Assembly (NCBI GenBank): GCA_003599865.1
Contig: QZKS01000033.1
Span: forward strand, 1 to 54,543
Direction: 5' to 3'
Origin: Desulfobacteraceae bacterium
GTDB lineage: Bacteria; Desulfobacterota; Desulfobacteria; Desulfobacterales; SURF-7
DNA length: 54,543 nucleotides
Numbering within the stretch: position 1 is the stretch's first letter; the number at the start of each line of letters is the position of its first letter. Of this stretch, positions 26,870 to 35,507 are shown piece after piece. The notes beneath the pieces are model-generated. The model did no database searches. It had not been told where the DNA came from and saw nothing but the letters and a program-made list of their open reading frames with translations. Made by a program: the position numbers and the translations under genes.

Positions 26870-28408
26870 TTATAACACCTCTGAGGCCTGGAAAGGATTT
26901 TCTTTCAGGTATTCAAGCCGGTTCAGTCCATTGATATAGGCTTTCGCACTTGCGGTTATAATATCCGCATCAACCCCTCGGCCCAATGCAACCAGACCGT
27001 TTTCACGGAGACGTACGGTAACCTCACCCTGTGCGTCCGTGCCGCCGGTCAGAGCGCTGACGGAGAATCTCAGTAATTCTGATTTGGTCCTGGTTAATTC
27101 CGAGATCGCAATGAACGCAGCGTCAATGGGACCGTTGCCATAAGCGGTTCCTTCGATCGGTCTGCCATTAATTGTCATTTTGACGCCCGCGATCGGGCTG
27201 ACCGTAGTGCCGCTGCTGACATGAAGATATTGCAGGCAGAAAATATCGGTTGTTCGTAAAAGGCCCTCATTGACGAGCGCCTCCAGATCCTCATCCAGGA
27301 CGTGTTTTTTCTTGTCGGCCAGATCCTTGAATTTTGTAAAAATCAGATTCAGTTCATCATCGGAGAGATCGTAACCCATTTCTTTCAGATGGGACTTCAA
27401 TGCATGTCTGCCGGAATGTTTTCCCAATACAAGCTTATTGCTGGAAAGGCCGATGGTTTCCGGCTGCATGATTTCGTATGTCATGGGATTTTTCAGCATG
27501 CCGTCCTGATGAATGCCCGCTTCATGGGCAAAAGCATTTGCGCCGACAATGGCCTTGTTGGGTTGCACAATGATACCCGTAATCATGCTGACCAAACGGC
27601 TGATGGGGTAGATTTTCGTGCTGTCGATATTCGTGGTCATCGGGAAAAAATTGGGTCTGGTTTTCAGTGCCATGACGACTTCTTCCATGGATGTGTTGCC
27701 GGCTCTCTCACCGATTCCGTTTACGGTAACCTCCGCCTGTCTGGCTCCTGCAGCAATAGCTGCCAGTGTATTGGCCGTGGCAAGTCCGAGATCATTGTGG
27801 CAATGCACGCTCAGAACAGCCTTATCCATGTGGGATGTATGTTTCATGACATATTTCACAAGTTCGGCAAATTCATGGGGGATCGCATACCCGACCGTAT
27901 CCGGAAGATTGACGGTTGTCGCTCCTGCAGATATGGCCGCATCAAATACCTGGCATAGAAAGTCCCGGTCGCTTCTTGAGCCGTCCTCAGCGGAAAACTC
28001 CACAATGTCGGTTAGTGTCCTGGCATAGGTTACCGCTTCAATGGTTGCCCTGATCACCTGTTCACGATCCATATTCAGTTTGTATTTCATGTGAATATCG
28101 GATGTGGCGATAAAGGTGTGAATTCTGGGTCTGGCAGCATGGGCGATGGCAGCCCATGCGCGGTCAATGTCGTTTTTCGAGGTACGGCAAAGTCCGGCGA
28201 TTTCGCATTGTGTGATTTTTTTGGCAATTTCTGAAACCGCTTCAAAATCACCTTCCGATGCAGCCGGGAATCCTGCTTCAATCACATCAACGCCCAGTTT
28301 TTCAAGCTGAGTGGCAATCCGGAGTTTCTCTGCCGTATTCATGCTCGCTCCCGGAGATTGTTCTCCATCCCGCAGGGTGGTGTCAAATATTTTTACGATA
28401 TCACTCAT
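26870..28408 (-). CDS. leuA: 2-isopropylmalate synthase
   Basis: First committed step of leucine synthesis, from acetyl-CoA and 2-oxoisovalerate. 512 residues. FDTTLRDGEQSPG is at the N-terminus, the metal-binding HCHNDLGLA and NGIGERAGN are in the barrel, and a C-terminal leucine-binding regulatory domain covers about 360-512 with GGTDAQGEVTV. The start at 28408 follows GGGAG; a start five codons upstream is less likely. Last gene of the ilv operon, 24 bases after cimA. Confidence 0.95.
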   Translation of the reverse strand: MSDIVKIFDTTLRDGEQSPGASMNTAEKLRIATQLEKLGVDVIEAGFPAASEGDFEAVSEIAKKITQCEIAGLCRTSKNDIDRAWAAIAHAARPRIHTFIATSDIHMKYKLNMDREQVIRATIEAVTYARTLTDIVEFSAEDGSRSDRDFLCQVFDAAISAGATTVNLPDTVGYAIPHEFAELVKYVMKHTSHMDKAVLSVHCHNDLGLATANTLAAIAAGARQAEVTVNGIGERAGNTSMEEVVMALKTRPNFFPMTTNIDSTKIYPISRLVSMITGIIVQPNKAIVGANAFAHEAGIHQDGMLKNPMTYEIMQPETIGLSSNKLVLGKHSGRHALKSHLKEMGYDLSDDELNLIFTKFKDLADKKKHVLDEDLEALVNEGLLRTTDIFCLQYLHVSSGTTVSPIAGVKMTINGRPIEGTAYGNGPIDAAFIAISELTRTKSELLRFSVSALTGGTDAQGEVTVRLRENGLVALGRGVDADIITASAKAYINGLNRLEYLKENPFQASEVL

Positions 28409-28432
28409 ATATGATTCTCCCAAATGAATTGT

Positions 28433-30022
28433 CTATTTCGTATGTGACAGTTTATAGTGAAAGCTGTCAGCCAATGCCTGCCAGCTTGCCTCAATAATGT
28501 CTTCTGAGACACCGACGGTGCTCCATATGCTGTCTTCATCTCTGGATTCAATCAGAACCCTTACTTTTGCAGATGTGCCGTCTCTGCCATCCATTACACG
28601 AACTTTGAAGTCAACCAGATGCATCAGGTTGAGATCGGTAAAAAATTTACCCAATGCTTTTCGCAAGGCATTGTCCAACGCACTGACCGGTCCTTTTCCC
28701 TCGGCAGCGGTGATCTCTTCCTGCCCCCTTACCGATATTTTAATCATGGCATGGGAGGAACAGGGTCTGTTTTTGTCTTTTTCAACGGTTACCCGGAATG
28801 ATATCAATTCAAACAGCGGGGCAAACTGATCCGTAAATTTTTGCATCAATATCTGGAGAGAGCCTTCCGCCGCCTCAAACTGGTATCCTTCCATCTCCAG
28901 TTTTTTGATTTCGGAAACAATTTTTCGGCTGTCGATGGTCTCGTCCATCAGATCGATTCCCAGCTCTTTGGCCTTGTACTCGATATTGCTTTTCCCGGAA
29001 AGATCGGAAACCAGCACCCGGCGTTTATTGCCCACCAGATCCGGATCCATGTGTTCGTATGCTTTTGGATTTTTCATGATCGCACTGACATGGATCCCTC
29101 CTTTATGGGCAAAGGAGCTTCTTCCCACAAACGGTCTGCTGTTGAGGGGGATCATGTTGGCGATCTCACTGACATACCGGGACAGCTTTCTTAATTTTTT
29201 CAGGTTGTCATTGGAGATACAGGGGTAATCCATTTTAATGCAAAGGATCGGAATGATGGTAATCAAGTCGGCATTCCCGCACCTCTCACCATATCCGTTG
29301 ATGGTTCCGTGGACCATCTTGCAGCCTTCCCGGACAGCGGCAATGGAATTGGCAACCGCCAGACCGCAATCATTGTGCGCATGGATTCCGATGTTCAGTG
29401 GCCTATCGGAAAGAGAGGTTTCCGTTTTGAGAATTTTATGGACATCTTTTGTGATGGCTTCAACCTCAAAGGGCAGGGTGCCGCCATTCGTATCACAGAG
29501 GGTAATGAAATCAGCTCCGTTTTCAAGCGCTGTTTTCAGGGTTTCAACAGCATAATCCCTGTTTTTCTTGTAGCCGTCAAAAAAATGTTCGGCATCATAG
29601 ATTACCTCTCTATGATTTTCCTTGAGAAAGAGAATGCTGTCCTGAATCATGGCAAGATTCTCCTTCAGGGAGATGCCCATCACGTGCTCAATATGAAGAT
29701 CCCAGGTTTTGCCGAATATGGTGATAACCGGCGTATTGCTTTCCAGTAATGCAAGAAGATTTTTATCTTTGGACGGTGAGATACCTGGCTTTCTGGTGGA
29801 TCCAAAAGCGGCGATGCGGGAGTTTTCAAAATGATCCTTTTCCGCCATTTTGAAAAACTGCATGTCTCTTGGATTGGAACCCGGCCATCCGCCCTCTATA
29901 TAATGAATGCCCAACTCATCAAGCTTGTGTGCGATCCTGATTTTTTCTTCAGCCGTAAAACTGATATTCTCTCCCTGTGTTCCGTCCCGGAGAGTTGTGT
30001 CGTATATGCGGATTGGTTCCAT
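28433..30022 (-). CDS. cimA: (R)-citramalate synthase
   Basis: Condenses acetyl-CoA and pyruvate, making isoleucine precursors without threonine deaminase. 529 residues of the LeuA superfamily. The diagnostic CimA features are YDTTLRDGTQGENISFT, YIEGGWPGSNPRD, AFGSTRKPG and HAHNDCGLAVANS, with a regulatory domain at the end. The organism probably makes isoleucine by the pyruvate route. A strong hairpin lies in the 117 bases between ilvC and this gene. Confidence 0.94.
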   Translation of the reverse strand: MEPIRIYDTTLRDGTQGENISFTAEEKIRIAHKLDELGIHYIEGGWPGSNPRDMQFFKMAEKDHFENSRIAAFGSTRKPGISPSKDKNLLALLESNTPVITIFGKTWDLHIEHVMGISLKENLAMIQDSILFLKENHREVIYDAEHFFDGYKKNRDYAVETLKTALENGADFITLCDTNGGTLPFEVEAITKDVHKILKTETSLSDRPLNIGIHAHNDCGLAVANSIAAVREGCKMVHGTINGYGERCGNADLITIIPILCIKMDYPCISNDNLKKLRKLSRYVSEIANMIPLNSRPFVGRSSFAHKGGIHVSAIMKNPKAYEHMDPDLVGNKRRVLVSDLSGKSNIEYKAKELGIDLMDETIDSRKIVSEIKKLEMEGYQFEAAEGSLQILMQKFTDQFAPLFELISFRVTVEKDKNRPCSSHAMIKISVRGQEEITAAEGKGPVSALDNALRKALGKFFTDLNLMHLVDFKVRVMDGRDGTSAKVRVLIESRDEDSIWSTVGVSEDIIEASWQALADSFHYKLSHTK

Positions 30023-30066
30023 GTGTAACCCGTTTTGTTAAGTAAGGTCTGTAATCTATGGTTCTG

Positions 30067-30115
30067 CCGTCAGCCGGCTTGTTCATGGAGGGTTTCCGGA
30101 ATAAGCGGCTGACGG
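30067..30115 (-). other. strong intercistronic hairpin between ilvC and cimA
   Basis: CCGTCAGCCG pairs perfectly with CGGCTGACGG (30067-30076 with 30106-30115). After one bulged G a second seven-pair stem follows (30078-30084 with 30099-30105), leaving a 14-base loop. No T-run follows on the minus strand, so it is more likely an RNA-stability or processing element than a terminator. Confidence 0.6.
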
Positions 30116-30139
30116 TAATATTGAGCGAACCTGTCGGTA

Positions 30140-31192
30140 TTATTTTTTTCGATTTTCGGGTCGCAGGGACCGGACCGCAGCGCCGGCTTTCCACATTTCC
30201 GAATTTCTGATGGTTTCCAGTTCTTTGCGAAGCTTTTCCGGGTAGTCCGGGGAACTGCTTACGGAAAGGACTCTTTCGGTTTCTTTTCCTGTCTTTACAC
30301 GGTCATAGAGTTCGTCAAAAACCGGAGCAACCGCGTCGCGGAATTTGGGTGCCCAGTCCAGCGCGCCTCTTTGTGCGGTCTGGCTACAGTTGGAGAACAT
30401 CCAGTCCATTCCATTTTCGGCCACAAGGCGAATCAGACTTTGTGTCAGTTCTTCGACGGTTTCATTGAATGCTTCACTGGGGGAATGCCCGTTTTTTCGC
30501 AGGACGTTGTATTGTGCTTCCATGGTCCCGGCAAGGCACCCCATGAGTACGCCGCGCTCTCCGGTAAGGTCGCTGTAAACTTCAGCTTCGAATGTCGTGG
30601 GAAAGAGATAGCCTGACCCGATGGCGATTCCAAGAGCCAGGGTTCTTTCCTTGGCACGTCCGGTAAAATCCTGATGGACCGCATAACTGGAGTTGATTCC
30701 GCTTCCGTCCAGAAAATTTCTTCGAACATTGGTGCCGGAACCTTTTGGTGCTACCAGGATCACATCAACATTCTCCGGAGGTATGACTTTTGTCTGGTCT
30801 TTATAGACGATGGAAAAACCATGTGAGAAATAAAGGGCATCTCCTTCATTCAGGCAGCTTTTTATCTTGGGCCATACTGCTTTTTGTCCGGCATCGGACA
30901 GGAGCATTTTGATAATGGTTCCTCTTTTTGCCGCTTCTTCAATCGGAAACAGGGTCTTGCCGGGAATAAAACCATCTGCGATCGCTTTTTTCCAGTATGC
31001 ATCCCCTTCAAGCTGGCCGATGATGACCTCAAAGCCGTTATCTTTCAGGTTCAGTGCCTGGGCCGGCCCCTGAACACCATAACCCAGAACCGTAATGACT
31101 TCGCTCTTTAAAATCTCTCGCGCCTTTTCAAGAGAAAATTCTTCTGATGTTACTATTTCTTCCTTTACTCCTCCAAAATCGATTGTCGGCAT
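30140..31192 (-). CDS. ilvC: ketol-acid reductoisomerase, fungal/mitochondrial-like
   Basis: Isomerises and reduces acetolactate or acetohydroxybutyrate in valine and isoleucine synthesis. 350 residues, class I size. GYGVQGPAQ is the dinucleotide loop; the blocks YFSHGFS, VAPKGSGTNVRR, GINSSYAV, NGHSPSEAFNETVEE and a terminal RSLRPEN resemble yeast Ilv5 more than E. coli IlvC. The cofactor loop reads G59-QLEGDAY-W67, acidic where NADPH enzymes carry basic or Ser residues, so NADH use is possible (see findings). Between ilvN and cimA in the operon. Confidence 0.94.
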   Translation of the reverse strand: MPTIDFGGVKEEIVTSEEFSLEKAREILKSEVITVLGYGVQGPAQALNLKDNGFEVIIGQLEGDAYWKKAIADGFIPGKTLFPIEEAAKRGTIIKMLLSDAGQKAVWPKIKSCLNEGDALYFSHGFSIVYKDQTKVIPPENVDVILVAPKGSGTNVRRNFLDGSGINSSYAVHQDFTGRAKERTLALGIAIGSGYLFPTTFEAEVYSDLTGERGVLMGCLAGTMEAQYNVLRKNGHSPSEAFNETVEELTQSLIRLVAENGMDWMFSNCSQTAQRGALDWAPKFRDAVAPVFDELYDRVKTGKETERVLSVSSSPDYPEKLRKELETIRNSEMWKAGAAVRSLRPENRKK

Positions 31193-31238
31193 GATGTCTC
31201 TCCTCTGATAGTAAATTAAACGAAAATAAAAATGAATA

Positions 31239-31730
31239 TTACTGCTTGGAATCCCGTAATAAGGCGATTCTGCCCGATCTCGCGATATTTTTGATCCCCA
31301 TGGGCTTCAGCAGTGTAATGATCGCATCCAGCTTGTCCTCCGTACCTGTTACCTCTATTGTGTAATGATCGGGGCCGACATCAACAATCTTGGCTCTGAA
31401 GATATCCACAATCCTGAGGATTTCCGCTCGATGCTCCGATTTGGCATACACCTTGATCAGGATCAATTCACGCTGGATACTCTTTTCCGTTGTCAGGTCG
31501 TGAACCTTGATCACATTGATCAGTTTAAACAACTGTTTTTTAATCTGCTCGATAATCTGCGCATGTCCCATGGTCACCATGGTGATTCTGGATACGGCCG
31601 GATCAATGGTTTCCGCAACACACAGACTTTCAATGTTATAACCCCTTCCGCTGAAGAGCCCGGCGATTCTGGATAATACGCCCGGCTGATTGTCCACCAG
31701 AATGGAAAGGATATGTTTATCTTCACTCAT
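31239..31730 (-). CDS. ilvN: acetolactate synthase small (regulatory) subunit
   Basis: 163 residues. The N-terminal ACT domain (ILSILVDNQPGVLSRIAGLFSGRGYNIESL) binds valine for feedback inhibition; the C-terminal half follows the IlvN/IlvH pattern, with RELILIKVYA and YTIEVTG. AAGGA upstream favours the ATG at 31730 over an ATG seven codons earlier that abuts the ilvB stop. Works with IlvB immediately upstream. Confidence 0.95.
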   Translation of the reverse strand: MSEDKHILSILVDNQPGVLSRIAGLFSGRGYNIESLCVAETIDPAVSRITMVTMGHAQIIEQIKKQLFKLINVIKVHDLTTEKSIQRELILIKVYAKSEHRAEILRIVDIFRAKIVDVGPDHYTIEVTGTEDKLDAIITLLKPMGIKNIARSGRIALLRDSKQ

Positions 31731-31752
31731 TATATTTTCCTTTTCTTTCATT

Positions 31753-33438
31753 TTATACCAGAATCATGTTGGTGATGGCTGCTCCTGCAGGAACCATGGG
31801 GTAAACATTTTCTTCCTGTTCCACCCGGAAATCCATGATCACCGGCCTTGGCGTTGCAAGGGCTTCTCTGATCACCGGTTCCACTTCATCCGATCTTACG
31901 GCTCTCAAACCCAATGCTCCGTATGCTTCGGCCAGCTTCACAAAGTCAGGTGCAAAACTCATATTGGTCCATGAATAATTTTTTTTGTAAAAAAGTTCCT
32001 GCCATTGTCTGACCATTCCAAGGAAACCATTATTCAGAATGGCAATTTTGACCGGAAGGTTGAACTGTACCGCGGTGGCAAATTCCTGACTGTTCATCTG
32101 GATGCTTCCGTCACCGGCAATGTCGATTACGGTCTTGGACGGACAGGCGACCTGGGCGCCGATGGCTGCGGGCAGACCAAACCCCATACATCCCAGACCA
32201 CCGGATGTGATAAAATGGTTGGGCTTGTCAAAATGGTAGTATTGTGCCGCCCACATCTGGTTTTGCCCGACCTCTGTTGTGATGATCGCTTCCCCCTTTG
32301 TCAGTTCATATAATTTTTCAACGACAAATTGAGGCTTGATCAGCTCTCCCTGAGTATATTTCAATGGAGTGGTTTCTTTCCACTTTCTGATTTTTTCCAG
32401 CCATGGCTCCCGGATCTGATCAAGGTCGCCCAAGTCCACTTTATCGAGAAGACGGTTTAAATGGGCGAAGGTCTTCCGGCAATCTCCGACAACCGGAACG
32501 GAAACCGGGATGTTTTTATGGATCGAGGTGGGGTCAATATCAATATGGACAATCTCGGCATGCTTGGCAAACTCTTCCACCTTTCCGGTAACACGGTCAT
32601 CAAAGCGAACCCCTGCTGCAATCATCAGGTCCGCCTCTCCAATGGACATGTTTGCACGAAAAGTTCCATGCATACCGGGCATCCCGAGCCACAGGGGGTC
32701 TGTTCCCGGAAAAGCCCCAAGACCCATCAGGGAGGCAGTGACCGGAATCTTTGTTCGACGTGAAAATTCAATCAAGGAATCCGACGCTTTGGAAAGGATG
32801 ACGCCTCCGCCGGCAAAAATAATTGGTTTCCGGGACTTTCTGATGAGTTTGACCACTTTTTGAAGCTGTTTCAGATTGGGTTCATAAGTCGGATTATAGG
32901 ATTTTAATACGATGGTATCCGGAACACTATAAACCGCTTTTGATTTGGTAACATCCTTGGGGATATCTATCAGAACCGGACCCGGCCGGCCGGATCGTGC
33001 GATGTAAAAAGCCTCTTTTACGATTCTTGCCAGATCCTTTACATTTTTTACCAGGTAGTTATGCTTGGTGCACGGCCTGGTTATACCCACAATATCCACT
33101 TCCTGAAATGCGTCATTTCCGATCAGAGGGGAGGGGACCTGTCCGGTCACGATCACCAGGGGTATGGAATCCATATTGGCGGATGCAATGCCGGTAACCG
33201 TATTTGTTGCACCGGGTCCGGATGTCACCAGGCAGACGCCGACCTTTCCGCTTGCCCTGGCATATCCGTCGGCAGCATGGACTGCTCCCTGCTCATGGCG
33301 AACCAGAATATGCTTGAAATCCGTACGGGATAATTCATCGTAAAAATCAAGAACAGCACCACCCGGGTAACCGAAGATGGTATCGACTCCTTCTTCTTTA
33401 AATGCCCTCATCAGAATTTGTGCGCCTGTCAGTTCCAT
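31753..33438 (-). CDS. ilvB: acetolactate synthase large (catalytic) subunit
   Basis: ThDP enzyme making acetolactate or acetohydroxybutyrate. 561 residues. FGYPGGAVLDFYDEL and the activating Glu in RHEQGAVHAADGYAR are near the N-terminus, and the ThDP/Mg motif GDGSIQMNSQE with ILNNGFLGMVRQWQ is near the end; a FAD domain lies in the middle. Between ilvD and ilvN in the operon, with short gaps. Confidence 0.96.
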   Translation of the reverse strand: MELTGAQILMRAFKEEGVDTIFGYPGGAVLDFYDELSRTDFKHILVRHEQGAVHAADGYARASGKVGVCLVTSGPGATNTVTGIASANMDSIPLVIVTGQVPSPLIGNDAFQEVDIVGITRPCTKHNYLVKNVKDLARIVKEAFYIARSGRPGPVLIDIPKDVTKSKAVYSVPDTIVLKSYNPTYEPNLKQLQKVVKLIRKSRKPIIFAGGGVILSKASDSLIEFSRRTKIPVTASLMGLGAFPGTDPLWLGMPGMHGTFRANMSIGEADLMIAAGVRFDDRVTGKVEEFAKHAEIVHIDIDPTSIHKNIPVSVPVVGDCRKTFAHLNRLLDKVDLGDLDQIREPWLEKIRKWKETTPLKYTQGELIKPQFVVEKLYELTKGEAIITTEVGQNQMWAAQYYHFDKPNHFITSGGLGCMGFGLPAAIGAQVACPSKTVIDIAGDGSIQMNSQEFATAVQFNLPVKIAILNNGFLGMVRQWQELFYKKNYSWTNMSFAPDFVKLAEAYGALGLRAVRSDEVEPVIREALATPRPVIMDFRVEQEENVYPMVPAGAAITNMILV

Positions 33439-33465
33439 GATAACCTTCCTTAAAATAGATGTCTG

Positions 33466-35133
33466 TTATTTAAATACGGCGCCTTCACTTGCTGAAGAAA
33501 CCATTTTCGCATACCTTGCCATGTAACCGGTGGTCACCTTGGGTTGAGGGGGGACCCATTTTGAAAACCGCTCCTCGATCTCCTGATCGGTCAGCTGCAA
33601 TGTGAGTTTTTTGCCTGGAATGTCGATGGCGATGGTGTCTCCTTCCTCAATAATGGCGATCGGACCTTTTTGCATGCCTTCCGGCGATATATGCCCGATT
33701 GCGGCTCCGCGTGTTCCGCCGGAAAAACGACCATCGGTTATCAGGGCGACATGTGCATCCAGCTTCATGCCTGCAATGGCCGAGGTGGGTGTCAGCATTT
33801 CTCTCATGCCGGGCCCGCCTTTGGGACCCTCATAACGGATGACGACTACATCTCCTTTCCGTATCTTTCCACTCATAATGGCGCTGGTTGCTTCTTCTTC
33901 CGAATTGAAAACTCTCGCAGGACCTTGATGTTTCATCATCTCCTCACAAACCGCCGATTGCTTGACGACACATCCGTCCGGTGCAAGATTCCCGAAAAGA
34001 ACGGCAAGTCCGCCCTGCTGATGATAGGGGTTGTGGATGCTTCTGATGACTTCCGTATCCAGGATACGAGTATTCCGAATATTTTCCCCAACATTGCTGC
34101 CGGTAGCTGTCATGCAGTCCGTATGGATCAAACCATTGTCGGATAACACTTTGAGAACGGCGCTGATGCCTCCGGCCCGGTTCAGGTCTTCGATATGGTG
34201 CGTGCCGCCCGGGCTCAGTGAACAGAGGTGGGGTGTTTTGCTGCTGATCTCATTGATCATGTTCAGATCGATCGGAACACCGGCCTCCCTTGCAATGGCC
34301 GGCAGATGAAGCACGGTGTTGGTGGAACAGCCGAGTGCCATGTCAGCCGTCAGGGCATTCTGAAAGGCTTTTTCAGTCATAATCTGTCTGGGAGTGATCT
34401 GCCTGTTGAAAAGTTCCATGATCTGCATGCCGGCCATTTTGGCCAGACGCAAACGGGCAGCCATAACAGCAGGGATGGTGCCGTTGCCCGGAAGCCCCAT
34501 TCCAATGGCTTCCGTCAGACAGTTCATGGAATTTGCGGTGAACATCCCGGCGCATGAACCGCATGTGGGACAGGCGGCATCTTCAATCATATCCAGTTCA
34601 TCCTGGGTCATGTTGCCGGAAAGGACGGATCCAACCGCTTCAAAAACCGTAACAAGGTCCAGTTTTCTGGCGTGATTCACCGGATGTCTTCCGGCCAGCA
34701 TCGGACCGCCGCTGACAAAAATGGCTGGGATATTCAGTCTCGCTGCTGCCATCAGCATTCCCGGTGTTATTTTATCGCAGTTCGGGACCATGACCATGGC
34801 ATCAAAGGAATGTGCGGTTGCCATGATCTCAATGGAGTCTGCAATCAACTCGCGGCTTCCCAGGGAATATTTCATCCCGATATGATTCATCGCAATGCCG
34901 TCACAGACCCCGATCGTTCCAAATTCAACGGGCGTTCCGCCTGCCATGAGGATACCGGCTTTCACCGCATCGACAATGTTGTTTAGATGAACATGGCCGG
35001 GGATGATCGCGTTTGCGGAATTGGCAATGCCAATTAAAGGACGGTCTATCTCTGCGTTGGTATAACCCATGGATTTGAACAAGGATCGGTGTGGCGCTCT
35101 TTCAATTCCTTTTTTGACGGCATCGCTTTTCAT
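33466..35133 (-). CDS. ilvD: dihydroxy-acid dehydratase
   Basis: Iron-sulfur dehydratase common to the valine and isoleucine routes. 555 residues. Cluster cysteines are in PNCDKITPG and [28 protein letters not shown] and GHISPEG lie in the C-terminal half. AAGGAG nine bases upstream sets the start at 35133 rather than eight codons earlier. First structural gene after the attenuator: the terminator T-run ends only about 18 bases before the ATG. Confidence 0.96.
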   Translation of the reverse strand: MKSDAVKKGIERAPHRSLFKSMGYTNAEIDRPLIGIANSANAIIPGHVHLNNIVDAVKAGILMAGGTPVEFGTIGVCDGIAMNHIGMKYSLGSRELIADSIEIMATAHSFDAMVMVPNCDKITPGMLMAAARLNIPAIFVSGGPMLAGRHPVNHARKLDLVTVFEAVGSVLSGNMTQDELDMIEDAACPTCGSCAGMFTANSMNCLTEAIGMGLPGNGTIPAVMAARLRLAKMAGMQIMELFNRQITPRQIMTEKAFQNALTADMALGCSTNTVLHLPAIAREAGVPIDLNMINEISSKTPHLCSLSPGGTHHIEDLNRAGGISAVLKVLSDNGLIHTDCMTATGSNVGENIRNTRILDTEVIRSIHNPYHQQGGLAVLFGNLAPDGCVVKQSAVCEEMMKHQGPARVFNSEEEATSAIMSGKIRKGDVVVIRYEGPKGGPGMREMLTPTSAIAGMKLDAHVALITDGRFSGGTRGAAIGHISPEGMQKGPIAIIEEGDTIAIDIPGKKLTLQLTDQEIEERFSKWVPPQPKVTTGYMARYAKMVSSASEGAVFK

Positions 35134-35150
35134 GTTATTTTGCTCCTTAA

Positions 35151-35195
35151 AAAACAAAAAAACCGTTATCAGTTCATTCGGACTGATAACGGTTT
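35151..35195 (-). terminator. attenuator terminator upstream of ilvD
   Basis: On the minus strand AAACCGTTATCAGT (35195-35182), an eight-base loop, then ACTGATAACGGTTT (35173-35160), a perfect 14-pair stem, followed by T with one G in the run (to about 35151). It is a Rho-independent terminator placed before ilvD and after the leader peptide. Confidence 0.9.
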
Positions 35196-35231
35196 GTAAT
35201 GTTGATTCGTTTGGCCTATGCCATTATCAGT
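35182..35231 (-). promoter_or_regulatory. predicted antiterminator of the ilv operon
   Basis: ACTGATAATGG (35231-35221), which contains the leader-peptide stop codon, can pair over 11 positions (one G-U) with CCGTTATCAGT (35192-35182), the first arm of the terminator. The two structures exclude each other. CATTATCA and ATTATCA inside the leader coding region can pair with the same segment as a protector stem. Confidence 0.75.
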
Positions 35232-35313
35232 CCTTTTCCTCGCAGTAAGGTAAGACCCTCACGACGAGGATGATAATAAGGATGAGGTTGATAATGACGA
35301 TATTATTTTTCAT
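35227..35313 (-). CDS. ilv operon leader peptide, 28 residues
   Basis: ATG at 35313, TGA ending at 35227. The product starts MKNN and then has Ile, Leu or Val at 15 of the 17 positions 5-21: seven Ile (5, 7, 8, 11, 13, 14, 15), four Val (6, 17, 18, 20) and four Leu (10, 12, 16, 21). It ends PYCEEKD. All three end products of the operon are represented. It begins about 20 bases after the predicted transcription start, with a modest GGA ribosome site. Ribosome stalling on these codons would leave the antiterminator segment free. Not homologous in sequence to E. coli IlvL as far as I can see, but functionally analogous. Confidence 0.88.
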   Translation of the reverse strand: MKNNIVIINLILIIILVVRVLPYCEEKD

Positions 35314-35343
35314 ATTTTTCCAATTTTCAATAGAGATGGACCT

Positions 35344-35371
35344 ATTATCATGAGTCGATAAAAAATGTCAA
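35344..35371 (-). promoter_or_regulatory. promoter of the ilvD-B-N-C-cimA-leuA operon
   Basis: On the minus strand TTGACA (35371-35366, perfect), a 16-base spacer and GATAAT (35349-35344, five of six). Transcription should begin near 35336, giving a leader of about 200 bases before ilvD. Confidence 0.75.
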
Positions 35372-35507
35372 GAAATAATATGGATGATTTAGATTTTATG
35401 TCCATTTTCGATCAGACAAAAAAGATATTATAGTTGTTTTCAATGGAAATCAATTTTGATATGCATACAATTTTCAAGATATCATGATTCAAACCGGAGG
35501 TAACAAA

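Noticed and set aside
20194-35353. Ten-base sequence ATTATCATGA shared by the tetR palindrome and the ilv promoter region
   Set aside because: The second copy is not palindromic and overlaps a -10 box; a shared AT-rich 10-mer over 15 kb is plausible by chance.
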